Shown in pieces: positions 6,896 to 14,609 of a DNA stretch of 64,000 bases. Location of the stretch: NCBI GenBank assembly GCA_020161775.1, contig JAIUOW010000009.1, positions 1 to 64,000 on the forward strand, given 5' to 3'. The translations under genes were made by a program, and so were the position numbers. How positions within the stretch are numbered: position 1 is the stretch's first letter; each line of letters begins with the position of its first letter. This stretch comes from Pseudomonadota bacterium (GTDB lineage Bacteria > Pseudomonadota > Gammaproteobacteria > Burkholderiales > Burkholderiaceae_C). The notes under the pieces are model-generated. The model had not been told where the DNA came from. It saw nothing but the letters and a program-made list of their open reading frames with translations, and ran no database searches.

Positions 6896-7840
6896 ATGCC
6901 GGTTATCGCAGTGGTCAACCGCAAGGGCGGCAGTGGCAAAAGCACCCTGGCCGCCCACATTGCGGTGTGGTGCGCGCGCCAGGGGCATTCGGTCATGCTG
7001 GGCGACGTGGACCGCCAGCAGTCCAGCCGCACCTGGCTCAAGCGGCGTGACCCGGCCCTGCCCACGGTCGCGCCCTGGGCCATGGATCAGAAGAACGTGT
7101 TGCGCGTGCCCACCGGCATCACCCATGTGGTGCTGGACACGCCCGGCGGGCTGCACGGCTTCGAACTCGCGCGCGTGGTGATGTTCGCCGACGCCATCAT
7201 CATGCCGGTGTGCCATTCGGTGTTTGACCGCGATTCCGCGGCCGCCTGCCATGCCGAGCTGATGGCCCTGCCCCGCGTGGCCAGCGGGCGCTGCCGCCTG
7301 GCCACGGTGGGCATGCGCATTGACGGGCGCACCTCCGCCGGCCAGGTGCTGCGCGACTGGTCCGACGGGCTCAAGCTGCCGTTCCTGGGGGTGCTGCGCG
7401 AAACCCAGGTCTATGTGCGCTGCCTGGAGCGCGGCCTGACGATTTTTGACCTGACGCCCAGCCAGGCCGCAACCGACCTGGCGCAGTGGGCGCCCATCCT
7501 GGACTGGATGACGCCGTTGCTCAACCCGGTGCAGGCCGCCAATGACCCGTCGCCCGCCACGCGCGCCGTGCCGGTCACGCGGCCCGTGCCGGCGGCGCGT
7601 CCGGCCACCCGGCCGGCGGCGCAGGTGGCGGCGGCACCGTCACGGCTGGGCAATTCACGCCCGGCCAGCCTGATGCCGGCGCAGGAGTCACTGGTGCATG
7701 GCGGGCGCCTGTCGGCCTTTGCCGCGTCCACCCGACCGGCCTCGGTGCCGGCCCAGCCGGTCAACCGGCCGTCGCTGCCGCGCGCGGCCAGCCCGGCTGA
7801 ATCACAGCAGATTCCACAGTTCCTCAAGCGCGGCGCGTAG
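6896..7840 (+). CDS. orphan ParA-family ATPase
   Basis: A 314-residue ParA/MinD-superfamily ATPase. It has the deviant Walker A KGGSGKST (about residues 10-17, with signature lysine), Walker A' GDVDRQQSS and Walker B VVLDTPGG. Residues from about 215 to the end form a proline/alanine/arginine-rich, probably disordered tail that finishes in IPQFLKRGA. No ParB gene or parS-like repeats are adjacent, so it is not a standard chromosome-partition pair; orphan ParAs often position other cargo. Start ATG 6896 follows a TGGAG Shine-Dalgarno sequence. Cargo and function are unknown. Confidence 0.85.
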   Translation: MPVIAVVNRKGGSGKSTLAAHIAVWCARQGHSVMLGDVDRQQSSRTWLKRRDPALPTVAPWAMDQKNVLRVPTGITHVVLDTPGGLHGFELARVVMFADAIIMPVCHSVFDRDSAAACHAELMALPRVASGRCRLATVGMRIDGRTSAGQVLRDWSDGLKLPFLGVLRETQVYVRCLERGLTIFDLTPSQAATDLAQWAPILDWMTPLLNPVQAANDPSPATRAVPVTRPVPAARPATRPAAQVAAAPSRLGNSRPASLMPAQESLVHGGRLSAFAASTRPASVPAQPVNRPSLPRAASPAESQQIPQFLKRGA

Positions 7841-7861
7841 CGTCCGTCAGCTCTGGTTCTG

Positions 7862-8719
7862 TCACCCCTGGTTCATCTCGCGGCGCAGCGTTGCCACGCG
7901 GTCAGCCATGGCATCGATGTCCAGCGCATCCTGGGCATGCACCAGGTAGGTTTCCAGGTCGGCCACGGCCAGCGCGGTGTGGCCCTGCCCGGCATGGGCC
8001 AGGCCACGGTCGCGGTATTCGGCCCAGGCGTCGGGCAGCAGAACCACCAGGCGGTCCTGCACGGCAATCAGGCGCTGCCAGTCTTCCTGGCTGCGGTGGA
8101 TTTCCTTGAGGTTGCGCAGCATGCGCGCAATGATGTCGCGCGCCGGCGCGGCCTGCAGGTACAGGCCCAGCGGCACCTCAAATTCATCCACCAGGCCGCT
8201 GCGCCGCTTGAAGGGCTCCAGCCGCTCGGACAGGTCCTCGCGGCTCAATGACTGGCCAGTGAACGGGTCGATCACCACCTGGCCCTTGGGCAGGGTGACC
8301 TTGACCATGAAGTGCCCCGGAAAGCCCACGCCGCGCGCATGCAGGCCCAGGCCCTGGGCCAGCTCGATCCACAGCACGGCCAGCGAGATCGGGATGCCCC
8401 GGCGCGTGCGCAGCACGGCGTTCAGGTAGCTGTTGTCGGGGTCGTAGTAGTCGTTGACGTTGCCGCCAAAGCTCAGGTCGCGAAAGAAAAACTGGTTGAG
8501 CGTGCGCAGCCGGTGCAGCGGCGCGGCATCGGCCGGCAAGCGGCGTTTCAGGCGGGCCAGCAATTGGTCTACATCGCCCAGCACCTGCTGCACGTCCAGG
8601 TCGGGGTATTCGTCCTGGGCCAGGCTGACGGCGGCCTCCAGCAGCGGAAAGTGGTCGTCGCTTTGCACCAGGGAGGCGAAATACTCAAGCGGCGTGGGCG
8701 TGCTGAGGCTGAAACGCAT
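7862..8719 (-). CDS. SirB1-like transglutaminase-fold/TPR protein
   Basis: A 285-residue protein of the SirB1 family. Residues about 30-180 form the transglutaminase-like core with LNQFFFRDLSFGGNVNDYYD and RRGIPISLAVLW, followed by FPGHFMVKV. Residues 190-285 resemble tetratricopeptide helices (YRDRGLAHAGQGHTALAVADLETYL). The family is widespread but its biochemical role is poorly defined. It lies 48 bp downstream of murJ on the same strand and may be cotranscribed. The classical catalytic cysteine of transglutaminases is not apparent, so enzymatic activity is uncertain. Confidence 0.8.
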   Translation of the reverse strand: MRFSLSTPTPLEYFASLVQSDDHFPLLEAAVSLAQDEYPDLDVQQVLGDVDQLLARLKRRLPADAAPLHRLRTLNQFFFRDLSFGGNVNDYYDPDNSYLNAVLRTRRGIPISLAVLWIELAQGLGLHARGVGFPGHFMVKVTLPKGQVVIDPFTGQSLSREDLSERLEPFKRRSGLVDEFEVPLGLYLQAAPARDIIARMLRNLKEIHRSQEDWQRLIAVQDRLVVLLPDAWAEYRDRGLAHAGQGHTALAVADLETYLVHAQDALDIDAMADRVATLRREMNQG

Positions 8720-8767
8720 GGGTCTTTGTAGTGGACTGCGGTGCGGGCGTCAACCCGGCGCAGCGCT

Positions 8768-10333
8768 TCAGCGCCGCACCAGCTGGCGCAGCTTCAGGCC
8801 GGCGGCCATCAGCGCGCCAAAGTACAACGCCACGCCGCCGGCGATCATCAGCGCCAGCAGGCCGGCGCGCTTGAAGCCCTGCGCGCGCAGCTCGATCCAG
8901 GGCACCGCCTGCGCGCCCCACATCAGGAACACCGCCAGCAGCGCACTGGCGGCCACCACCTGCAGGCCAAACACCCACCAGCCCGGCCCGGGCCGGTAGC
9001 TGCCCCGGCGCAGCAGCCCCACCAGCAGCCAGCCGGCGTTGATCATGGCGCCCAACCCGATGGACAGGGCCAGCCCCGCGTGCTTGAGCATCGGCACCAG
9101 CGCGATGTTCAGCAATTGCGTGATGACCAGCACCACGATGGCAATGCGCACAGGGGTGCGGATGTCCTGGCTGGCGTAAAAGCCGGGCGCCAGGACCTTG
9201 ATGGCCACCAGCCCGAGCAGGCCTGCGCCGTAGCCGGCCAGCGCCAGCGACACCTGGGCCACGTCGCTGTCCTTGAAGGCACCGTAGTGGTAGAGCGTGG
9301 CCACCAGCGGCGTGGAAAAGGTCAGCAGCGCCACGGAGGTGGGCACGGCCAGCAGCACCACCAGTCGCAGGCCCCAGTCCAGCAGGTCCGAATATTGTTG
9401 CCCGTCGTCCGCGGCGCGGGCGGATGCCAGCTGCGGCATCAGCACCACGCCCAGCGCCACCCCCAGCAACGCGGTGGGGAACTCCATCAACCGGTCGGCA
9501 TAGCCCAGCCAGCTCACGCTGCCCGTGGCCAGCCAGGACGCAATCTGCGTGTTGATCATCAACGACACCTGGGCCACGCCCACGCCCAGCAGGGCCGGCA
9601 GCATCAGCCGGGTGATGTTGCGCACTCCCTCGTCGCCCCAAGCTGCCCGCAAGCTGGACCAGCCCAGGCCGATGCGCGGCAGCAGCCCCAGCCGGTGCAA
9701 GGCCGGCACCTGCACGCCCAGCTGCAGCAACCCGCCCACCATCACGCCGGCGGCCATGGCATAGATCGGCTGGATGCCCTGCGCCGCGAACCACGGGGCG
9801 CCCCACCAGGCGGCGGCAATCATGGCCACGTTCAGCAGCACCGGCGTGGCGGCGGGCACGGCAAAGCGCTTCCAGGTGTTCAGCACCCCCGCGGCCAGCG
9901 CCACCAGCGACATGCAGGCGATGTAGGGGAACATCCAGCGCGTCATGAGCACCGCCGCTTCAAAGCCCTGGGGGTCCTGCTTCAGGCCGCTGGCCAGCGC
10001 CCACACCAGCACCGGCGCGGCCGCCACGCCCACCACGCAGGTCAAGAGCAGCGCCCAGGCCAGCACGGTGGCCACCGCGCTGATCAGCTGGTGGGTGGCT
10101 TCGTCGCCGTTTTTCTGGCGCGAAGCGGCCAGCACCGGCACAAAGGCCTGGCTGAAAGCGCCCTCGCCAAACAGGCGGCGCAGCAGGTTGGGAATGCGAA
10201 AGGCGACGTTGAACGCGTCCGTCAGGGCGCTGGCGCCAAAGGCCGAGGCCATGAGCAGTTCACGGGCCAGCCCCGTGACGCGCGAGGCCAGGGTCAGCAG
10301 GGAGACGGTAGAGGCGGCTTTGAACAGGCTCAC
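8768..10333 (-). CDS. murJ: lipid II flippase MurJ (MviN)
   Basis: A 521-residue polytopic inner-membrane protein with about 14 hydrophobic helices. It flips the undecaprenyl-linked peptidoglycan precursor lipid II to the periplasmic face. The N-terminus MSLFKAASTVSLLTLASRVTGLARE and the motif FGASALTDAFNVAFRIPNLLRRLFGEGAFSQAF are diagnostic, including the charged central-cavity arginines. It is divergent from rpsT with 70 bp between them, a very common arrangement in proteobacteria. Length is typical and no disruption is seen. Confidence 0.95.
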   Translation of the reverse strand: MSLFKAASTVSLLTLASRVTGLARELLMASAFGASALTDAFNVAFRIPNLLRRLFGEGAFSQAFVPVLAASRQKNGDEATHQLISAVATVLAWALLLTCVVGVAAAPVLVWALASGLKQDPQGFEAAVLMTRWMFPYIACMSLVALAAGVLNTWKRFAVPAATPVLLNVAMIAAAWWGAPWFAAQGIQPIYAMAAGVMVGGLLQLGVQVPALHRLGLLPRIGLGWSSLRAAWGDEGVRNITRLMLPALLGVGVAQVSLMINTQIASWLATGSVSWLGYADRLMEFPTALLGVALGVVLMPQLASARAADDGQQYSDLLDWGLRLVVLLAVPTSVALLTFSTPLVATLYHYGAFKDSDVAQVSLALAGYGAGLLGLVAIKVLAPGFYASQDIRTPVRIAIVVLVITQLLNIALVPMLKHAGLALSIGLGAMINAGWLLVGLLRRGSYRPGPGWWVFGLQVVAASALLAVFLMWGAQAVPWIELRAQGFKRAGLLALMIAGGVALYFGALMAAGLKLRQLVRR

Positions 10334-10352
10334 CGGCGCAGTGTAGCTGGTC

Positions 10353-10358
10353 TATAAT
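10353..10358 (+). promoter_or_regulatory. rpsT promoter -10 box
   Basis: A perfect TATAAT lies 45 bp upstream of the S20 start codon. No good -35 hexamer is present at the ideal distance, so activity may depend on an UP element or on flanking bases. Transcription would start near 10365, leaving a leader of about 40 nt in which S20-type translational control could act. Confidence 0.55.
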
Positions 10359-10403
10359 GGAGGGCTTTGCTGGCATCATCCTCAGACACCAAGGAACCAA
10401 ATC

Positions 10404-10706
10404 ATGGCATCAGCCAAACCCAAGAAGAAGAACCCGCGCCTGGCGTCGGGCCGTAAACGCGCCCGCCAGGACGTGAAACTCAACGCCGCGAACACCTCGC
10501 TGCGCTCCAAATACCGTACCGCCGTCAAGAACGTCGAAAAGGCCGTTGCCGCTGGCGACAAGACCAAGGCGACCGAGGCGTTTGCCAAAGCCCAATCCAT
10601 TGTGGACACCGTGGCCGACAAGGGCATCTTCCACAAGAACAAGGCCGCCCGCGACAAGAGCCGCCTGTCCGCCAAGGTGAAAGCCCTGGCAACCGCCGCC
10701 GCCTGA
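10404..10706 (+). CDS. rpsT: 30S ribosomal protein S20
   Basis: A 100-residue basic protein binding the 5' domain and helix 44 region of 16S rRNA. The sequence [19 protein letters not shown], the [17 protein letters not shown] segment and the C-terminal [19 protein letters not shown] match S20. It is slightly longer than the E. coli protein (87 residues), as usual in Burkholderiales. It stands alone with its own promoter and is followed by a clear intrinsic terminator. Confidence 0.97.
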   Translation: MASAKPKKKNPRLASGRKRARQDVKLNAANTSLRSKYRTAVKNVEKAVAAGDKTKATEAFAKAQSIVDTVADKGIFHKNKAARDKSRLSAKVKALATAAA

Positions 10707-10775
10707 CGCTTCAGGCCAACAGCCCGGGTTGATCTTCAACCCGCCGTTTGAAACGGGTGCGCTGCCAGCAAAAGT

Positions 10776-10801
10776 GAAAAACCGCCTTCGGGCGGTTTTT
10801 T
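10776..10801 (+). terminator. intrinsic terminator of rpsT
   Basis: The stem ACCGCC (10781-10786), tetraloop TTCG and GGCGGT (10791-10796) run into a T tract ending at 10801, with an A tract upstream. This is a textbook Rho-independent terminator 70 bp after rpsT. The A/T symmetry would let it work for the facing DUF3579 gene too. Confidence 0.9.
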
Positions 10802-10829
10802 CATTTCCAGAAACCGGGCACAACGGGGG

Positions 10830-11150
10830 TCAGGACTTTGGCGGTGTATCGGGCACCAGGCAGGCCTCCGCCACCTGCAGATCGTTGTCGCGCGCGAAGT
10901 TCAGGCAGAAGTCCCAGGCCATGGGTTCGTGGTCACGCAGTTCGCGGTTGACCACCACGCACTTGACGCCGTTGATCACCGTGGGCACGCACCAGGGCGA
11001 ATACCCCAGGTGGCTGCCCGGCTGGGCGCCGCCGGGGCGGAACGAGCTCATGACGCCGGCCAGCCGCTCGGCCCAGTCGCTGGGGCGAAAAGTCTTGCCG
11101 TCCCGGGTCAGGCCCTGGATGAAGACTTCTTTGGCGGAGCTGGAAACCAT
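10830..11150 (-). CDS. DUF3579 domain protein
   Basis: A 106-residue soluble protein recognised as the DUF3579 family of betaproteobacteria from EVFIQGLTRDGKTFRPSDWAERL, the proline-rich middle (LGYSPWCVPT) and the conserved stretch GVKCVVVNRELRDHEPMAWDF. No enzymatic motif is visible and the function is unknown. The start is placed at MVSSSAKE (11150); an upstream in-frame extension to 11210 has non-family sequence and would run close to the upstream palindrome. The 12-bp palindrome at 11219-11230 overlaps a candidate leftward promoter (CTGACA at 11240-11245, TAAGAT at 11218-11223, 16-bp spacer). Confidence 0.8.
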   Translation of the reverse strand: MVSSSAKEVFIQGLTRDGKTFRPSDWAERLAGVMSSFRPGGAQPGSHLGYSPWCVPTVINGVKCVVVNRELRDHEPMAWDFCLNFARDNDLQVAEACLVPDTPPKS

Positions 11151-11218
11151 CGGGTAGAGGGGTCTGGAAGGGGACGGCGGCACCAGGATCACTGATGCTG
11201 CGGCGCACAAGTATTCTA

Positions 11219-11230
11219 TCTTATATAAGA
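11219..11230. promoter_or_regulatory. TCTTATATAAGA palindrome (candidate operator)
   Basis: A perfect 12-bp AT-rich palindrome in otherwise GC-rich DNA, upstream of the DUF3579 gene and about 150 bp upstream of argD. The identical 12-mer recurs at 27738-27749, inside the gntR promoter. It is probably an operator for a dimeric regulator; the GntR protein encoded at 27795 is the obvious candidate, by inference only. Confidence 0.5.
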
Positions 11231-11324
11231 GTTGCGAACTGTCAGCCCGCTGTCATGGGGCCGCTCCCCCTCGCAGGCATCGCTTTGATGCGGAATTGTC
11301 AAGGAAGCGAGCAAGTCGTGCGCC

Positions 11325-11330
11325 TAAAAT
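11325..11330 (+). promoter_or_regulatory. candidate argD -10 box
   Basis: TAAAAT lies 51 bp upstream of the argD start, with the predicted transcription start near 11337. No strong -35 box is at the standard distance; TTGTCA at 11296-11301 is too far (23-bp spacer). If used, the transcript would begin just before the hairpin at 11341. Confidence 0.4.
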
Positions 11331-11340
11331 CGCGTCTCAA

Positions 11341-11372
11341 CGGCCCATCTCGTTGGGCCGCTTTGCTTTTTT
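11341..11372 (+). terminator. terminator-like hairpin in the argD leader
   Basis: CGGCCCA (11341-11347), a 6-nt loop and TGGGCCG (11354-11360) form a 7-bp stem followed by CTTTGCTTTTTT ending at 11372. The argD Shine-Dalgarno GGAGGA follows at once. It can be read as an intrinsic terminator for an upstream short transcript, or as an attenuator within the argD leader. No leader peptide is obvious. Confidence 0.6.
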
Positions 11373-11381
11373 GGAGGATCC

Positions 11382-12578
11382 ATGACCGCCCTGATTGAAG
11401 CTTCTTCGCCGCACACCATGAACACCTACGGCCGCGTGCCCATTGCGCTGTCGCATGGCCAGGGCGCCCGCGTGTGGGACGTGAACGGCAAGCAGTACCT
11501 GGACGGCCTGGGCGGCATCGCGGTCAATACCCTGGGCCACAACCACCCCAAGCTGGTACCCGCGCTGCAGGACCAGATCAGCAAGATCATCCACAGCTCC
11601 AACTACTACCACGTACCCAACCAGGAAAAGCTGGCCGCCAAGCTGGTGGAACTGTCGGGCCTGACCAATGTGTTTTTCTGCTGCACCGGCCTGGAGGCCA
11701 ACGAGGCGGCGCTGAAGCTGGCGCGCAAGTATGGCCACGACAAGGGCATTGAGCGCCCCGAGATCGTGGTGTACGAGAAGGCCTTCCATGGCCGCAGCAT
11801 CGCCACCCTGTCGGCCACGGGCAACGAGAAGGTGCAAAAAGGTTTCGGCCCGCTGGTGGAGGGCTTTGTGCGCGTGCCGCTGAACGACATCGAGGCCCTG
11901 AAAAAGGCCACCGAAGGCAACCCCAATGTGGTGGCGGTGTTCTTTGAAACCATCCAGGGTGAAGGCGGCGTGAACCCGATGCGCATCGAATACCTGCAAC
12001 AGGTGCGCGCGCTGTGCGACCAGAAGGACTGGCTGCTGATGATTGACGAGGTGCAGTGCGGCATGGGCCGCACCGGCAAGTGGTTCGCCCATCAGTGGGC
12101 GGGTATCAAGCCCGACGTGATGCCGCTGGCCAAAGGCCTGGGCTCGGGCGTGCCGATCGGCGCGGTGGTGGCCGGCCCCAAGGCCGCCAACATTTTCCAG
12201 CCCGGCAACCATGGCACCACCTTTGGTGGCAACCCGCTGGCCATGCGCGCGGGGGTGGAAACCATCCGCATCATGGAAGAAGAAGGCCTGCTGGACAACG
12301 CCGCCACGGTAGGCGCGCACCTCAAAGGCGCGCTGGCGCGCGAGCTGGGCGGCCTGCCCGGCGTGAAGGACATCCGCGGCCAGGGCCTGATGATCGGCAT
12401 CGAGCTGGACCGGCCCTGCCCGGCCCTGACCCTGCGGGCGGCCGAGGCAGGCCTGCTGATCAGCGTGACCGCTGACAGCGTGATCCGCCTGGTGCCGCCG
12501 CTGATCCTCACGGCGGCCGAGGCCGACGAGATCGTGGCCATCCTGGCGCCCCTGGTCAAGCAGTTCCTGGCGGAATAA
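11382..12578 (+). CDS. argD: acetylornithine aminotransferase
   Basis: A 398-residue class III PLP-dependent aminotransferase. It converts N-acetylglutamate 5-semialdehyde and glutamate to N-acetylornithine in arginine synthesis, and may also act as succinyldiaminopimelate aminotransferase. Family features are the GVNPMRIEYLQQVRALC block, LLMIDEVQCGMGRTGKWFAHQ and the PLP lysine in PLAKGLGSG. A strong GGAGGA ribosome-binding site precedes ATG 11382. It is separated by two bases from argF, so the two form an operon. The related ornithine or GABA aminotransferases are less likely given the argF neighbour. Confidence 0.93.
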   Translation: MTALIEASSPHTMNTYGRVPIALSHGQGARVWDVNGKQYLDGLGGIAVNTLGHNHPKLVPALQDQISKIIHSSNYYHVPNQEKLAAKLVELSGLTNVFFCCTGLEANEAALKLARKYGHDKGIERPEIVVYEKAFHGRSIATLSATGNEKVQKGFGPLVEGFVRVPLNDIEALKKATEGNPNVVAVFFETIQGEGGVNPMRIEYLQQVRALCDQKDWLLMIDEVQCGMGRTGKWFAHQWAGIKPDVMPLAKGLGSGVPIGAVVAGPKAANIFQPGNHGTTFGGNPLAMRAGVETIRIMEEEGLLDNAATVGAHLKGALARELGGLPGVKDIRGQGLMIGIELDRPCPALTLRAAEAGLLISVTADSVIRLVPPLILTAAEADEIVAILAPLVKQFLAE

Positions 12579-12580
12579 GC

Positions 12581-13504
12581 ATGGCCTCACCCATCCGGCA
12601 CTACCTGCAGTTCAGTGACTTCACGGCGGATGAATACGCCTGGCTGTTCGAGCGCGCGGCCGTCATCAAGAAGAAGTTCAAGGCCTACGAAAAGTACCAC
12701 CCGCTGGCCGACCGGACGCTGGCCATGATTTTCGAGAAGGCGTCCACGCGCACGCGCGTGAGCTTTGAAGCCGGCATGTACCAGCTGGGCGGCAGCGTGG
12801 TGCACCTCACCACCGACGGCAGCCAGCTGGGCCGGGCCGAGCCGATCGAAGACAGCGCCAAGGTCATCAGCCGCATGGTGGACCTGGTGATGATCCGCAC
12901 CTTCGGGCAGGACAAGATCGAGCGTTTTGCCGAACATTCGCGCGTGCCGGTCATCAACGGCCTGACCAATGAGTTCCACCCCTGCCAGATCCTGGCGGAC
13001 ATCTTCACCTACATCGAGCACCGTGGGTCGATCAGAGGCAAGGTGGTCGCCTGGGTGGGCGATGGCAACAACATGGCCAACACCTGGCTGCAGGCGGCCG
13101 AGCTGCTGGGTTTTACCGTGCATGTGAGCACGCCCAGCGGCTACGAGGTGGATCAGGACGTGGCCGGCATCCGCAGCTCAGACAGCTACAAGGTGTTCAA
13201 GGACCCGATGGACGCCTGCCGCGGCGCCGACCTGGTCACCACCGACGTGTGGACCAGCATGGGCTACGAGGCCGAGAACGAAGCACGCAAGAAGGCCTTT
13301 GCCGACTGGTGCGTGGACACCGAGATGATGAAGGTGGCCAAGCCCGACGCCCTGTTCATGCACTGCCTGCCAGCGCACCGCGGCGAAGAGGTCGAGGCCG
13401 ACGTGATCGACGGCCCGCAGTCCGTCGTGTGGGACGAGGCCGAAAACCGCATGCATGCGCAGAAGGCGCTGATGGAGTTCCTGCTGCTGGGTCGCGTCAG
13501 CTGA
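12581..13504 (+). CDS. argF: ornithine carbamoyltransferase
   Basis: A 307-residue enzyme that joins carbamoyl phosphate and ornithine to give citrulline. The carbamoyl-phosphate motif STRTR (KASTRTRVSFE), the HPCQ motif (NEFHPCQILAD), the ornithine-binding SMGYE and the HCLPAHRGEEV loop are all present. It follows argD after two bases and is cotranscribed. The 3' end overlaps the stop of the convergent gene at 13497 by eight bases, so the two genes share coding DNA at their ends. Confidence 0.96.
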   Translation: MASPIRHYLQFSDFTADEYAWLFERAAVIKKKFKAYEKYHPLADRTLAMIFEKASTRTRVSFEAGMYQLGGSVVHLTTDGSQLGRAEPIEDSAKVISRMVDLVMIRTFGQDKIERFAEHSRVPVINGLTNEFHPCQILADIFTYIEHRGSIRGKVVAWVGDGNNMANTWLQAAELLGFTVHVSTPSGYEVDQDVAGIRSSDSYKVFKDPMDACRGADLVTTDVWTSMGYEAENEARKKAFADWCVDTEMMKVAKPDALFMHCLPAHRGEEVEADVIDGPQSVVWDEAENRMHAQKALMEFLLLGRVS

Positions 13505-14168
13505 ACCACACCCGCTGCGCGGGCGTGACCTGCGCGGCGAAATCGGCATAGCCCGGGATGCGGGTTCGGAATTCGCTGTAGCGGTTGCCGTGGGGCTCAC
13601 GCACCACGCTGGTAAAGGGCAGCACGCGCTCGGCAAACGCGCCGTCAAACCGCGCCCATCCGCCCTCGCCCAGGCGCTGCACCGCATCAAACTGGTCCTC
13701 GCAGATCACCTGGATGGCGGACTCCGCAAAGCTCCAGCGCGGGCACCACATGGCCGTCCAGCCCGCCGTGCGGCTGGCCAGGAAGGCCTGCATGCGGCGG
13801 CTCAGCACATAGGCGTCGGATTCGATGTGCACGATGCGGCGGCAGCCATGGTGCCGAGCCACCGCCACCGAATGCGCAAAGCTGCGCCACCAGCCCGGAA
13901 AGCGCCGCCCCGACTGGCGGCCCAGGTAATCCTCAAAGCGCACCATCAGGGGCGGTGCCGGTGCCACCGGCAACGCAGCACCCGCCTCCACCACCTGCAC
14001 CTCGCCGGCTGGCGGCTGCCAGGGCGATGCATCGTCCACCAGGCAGAACAGCGTGGCGTCCCAGGGCATCGCGCAGTGATGGTCCAGCCAGCGGCGGTAG
14101 CGCGCGGCCCATTCGGCGGGACCTGCAACATGGCTCGTACAGAACACCAGGGTTTCAAAGGGCGGCAT
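13497..14168 (-). CDS. hypothetical protein, possible glycosyltransferase-like fold
   Basis: A 223-residue soluble protein that I do not recognise firmly. It opens with a hydrophobic strand (FETLVFCTSHVAG), contains FCLVDDASPW and, at about residues 120-135, RRIVHIESDAYVL. The last resembles the acidic nucleotide-sugar and metal motif seen after a beta strand in GT-A glycosyltransferases. Tryptophan-rich segments (RFPGWWRSF, GWTAMWCPRWSF) are frequent. No signal peptide or membrane segment is seen. It is divergent from the ykgJ-like gene and convergent with argF. ATG 14168 is chosen because upstream in-frame sequence is antisense to the neighbouring gene. Function is unknown. Confidence 0.6.
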   Translation of the reverse strand: MPPFETLVFCTSHVAGPAEWAARYRRWLDHHCAMPWDATLFCLVDDASPWQPPAGEVQVVEAGAALPVAPAPPLMVRFEDYLGRQSGRRFPGWWRSFAHSVAVARHHGCRRIVHIESDAYVLSRRMQAFLASRTAGWTAMWCPRWSFAESAIQVICEDQFDAVQRLGEGGWARFDGAFAERVLPFTSVVREPHGNRYSEFRTRIPGYADFAAQVTPAQRVWFS

Positions 14169-14171
14169 GGC

Positions 14172-14199
14172 TCGACAATCAGCGGAACGCCAATATAGT
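14172..14199 (+). promoter_or_regulatory. strong promoter giving a probably leaderless transcript
   Basis: A -35 box TCGACA (14172-14177), a 16-bp spacer and a -10 box TATAGT (14194-14199) lie directly before the cysteine-cluster gene. Its ATG begins at 14206, six bases after the -10 box, so transcription should start at or next to the start codon. No Shine-Dalgarno sequence is available, which fits leaderless translation. Confidence 0.6.
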
Positions 14200-14205
14200 C
14201 CGCCC

Positions 14206-14520
14206 ATGACCACCACCCCTTCCGCCTGCCTGTCCTGCGGCGCCTGCTGCGCGGGCTTCCGCGTGGATTTTTCCGTGCATGAATCAGAAGAGCACGGCGG
14301 CTGCGTGCCGGCGGGCCTGTCGGTCGAGGTGACCACCGGCATCCTGCGCATGCGCGGAACCGACCACGCCCGCCCGCGCTGCGCGGCCCTGACGGGCCAG
14401 GTCGGCCAGCAGGCGGCCTGCGGCATCTATGAATGGCGCCCTTCGCCCTGCCGCGAATTTGAAGAAGGCAGCGACGCCTGCGCCCGCGCGCGCGCGCGGC
14501 ACGGGCTGCCATCCCTGTAA
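14206..14520 (+). CDS. YkgJ-family cysteine cluster protein
   Basis: A 104-residue protein with the zinc- or iron-chelating cysteine cluster of the YkgJ family (PF03692): CLSCGACCAGFRV near the N-terminus, CAAL in the middle, then CGIYEWRPSPCREFEEGSDAC. The function of this family is not established; the conserved cysteines suggest metal binding. It is divergent from the hypothetical gene at 14168 and appears to be translated from a leaderless transcript. It does not look like part of the downstream kyn operon, which starts 89 bp later. Confidence 0.82.
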   Translation: MTTTPSACLSCGACCAGFRVDFSVHESEEHGGCVPAGLSVEVTTGILRMRGTDHARPRCAALTGQVGQQAACGIYEWRPSPCREFEEGSDACARARARHGLPSL

Positions 14521-14609
14521 AGCACAGATGCTTTAAGCCTGAAGTATTTTTGAGGGCTGTTGGAAATAACCGACACCACGGTTTTGGGAGCAGGTGCAAA
14601 CTTTCGCCC

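Noticed and set aside
11296-11330. TTGTCA with TAAAAT as a complete argD promoter
   Set aside because: The spacer is 23 bp, too long for a standard sigma-70 promoter; only the -10 box is kept, at low confidence.
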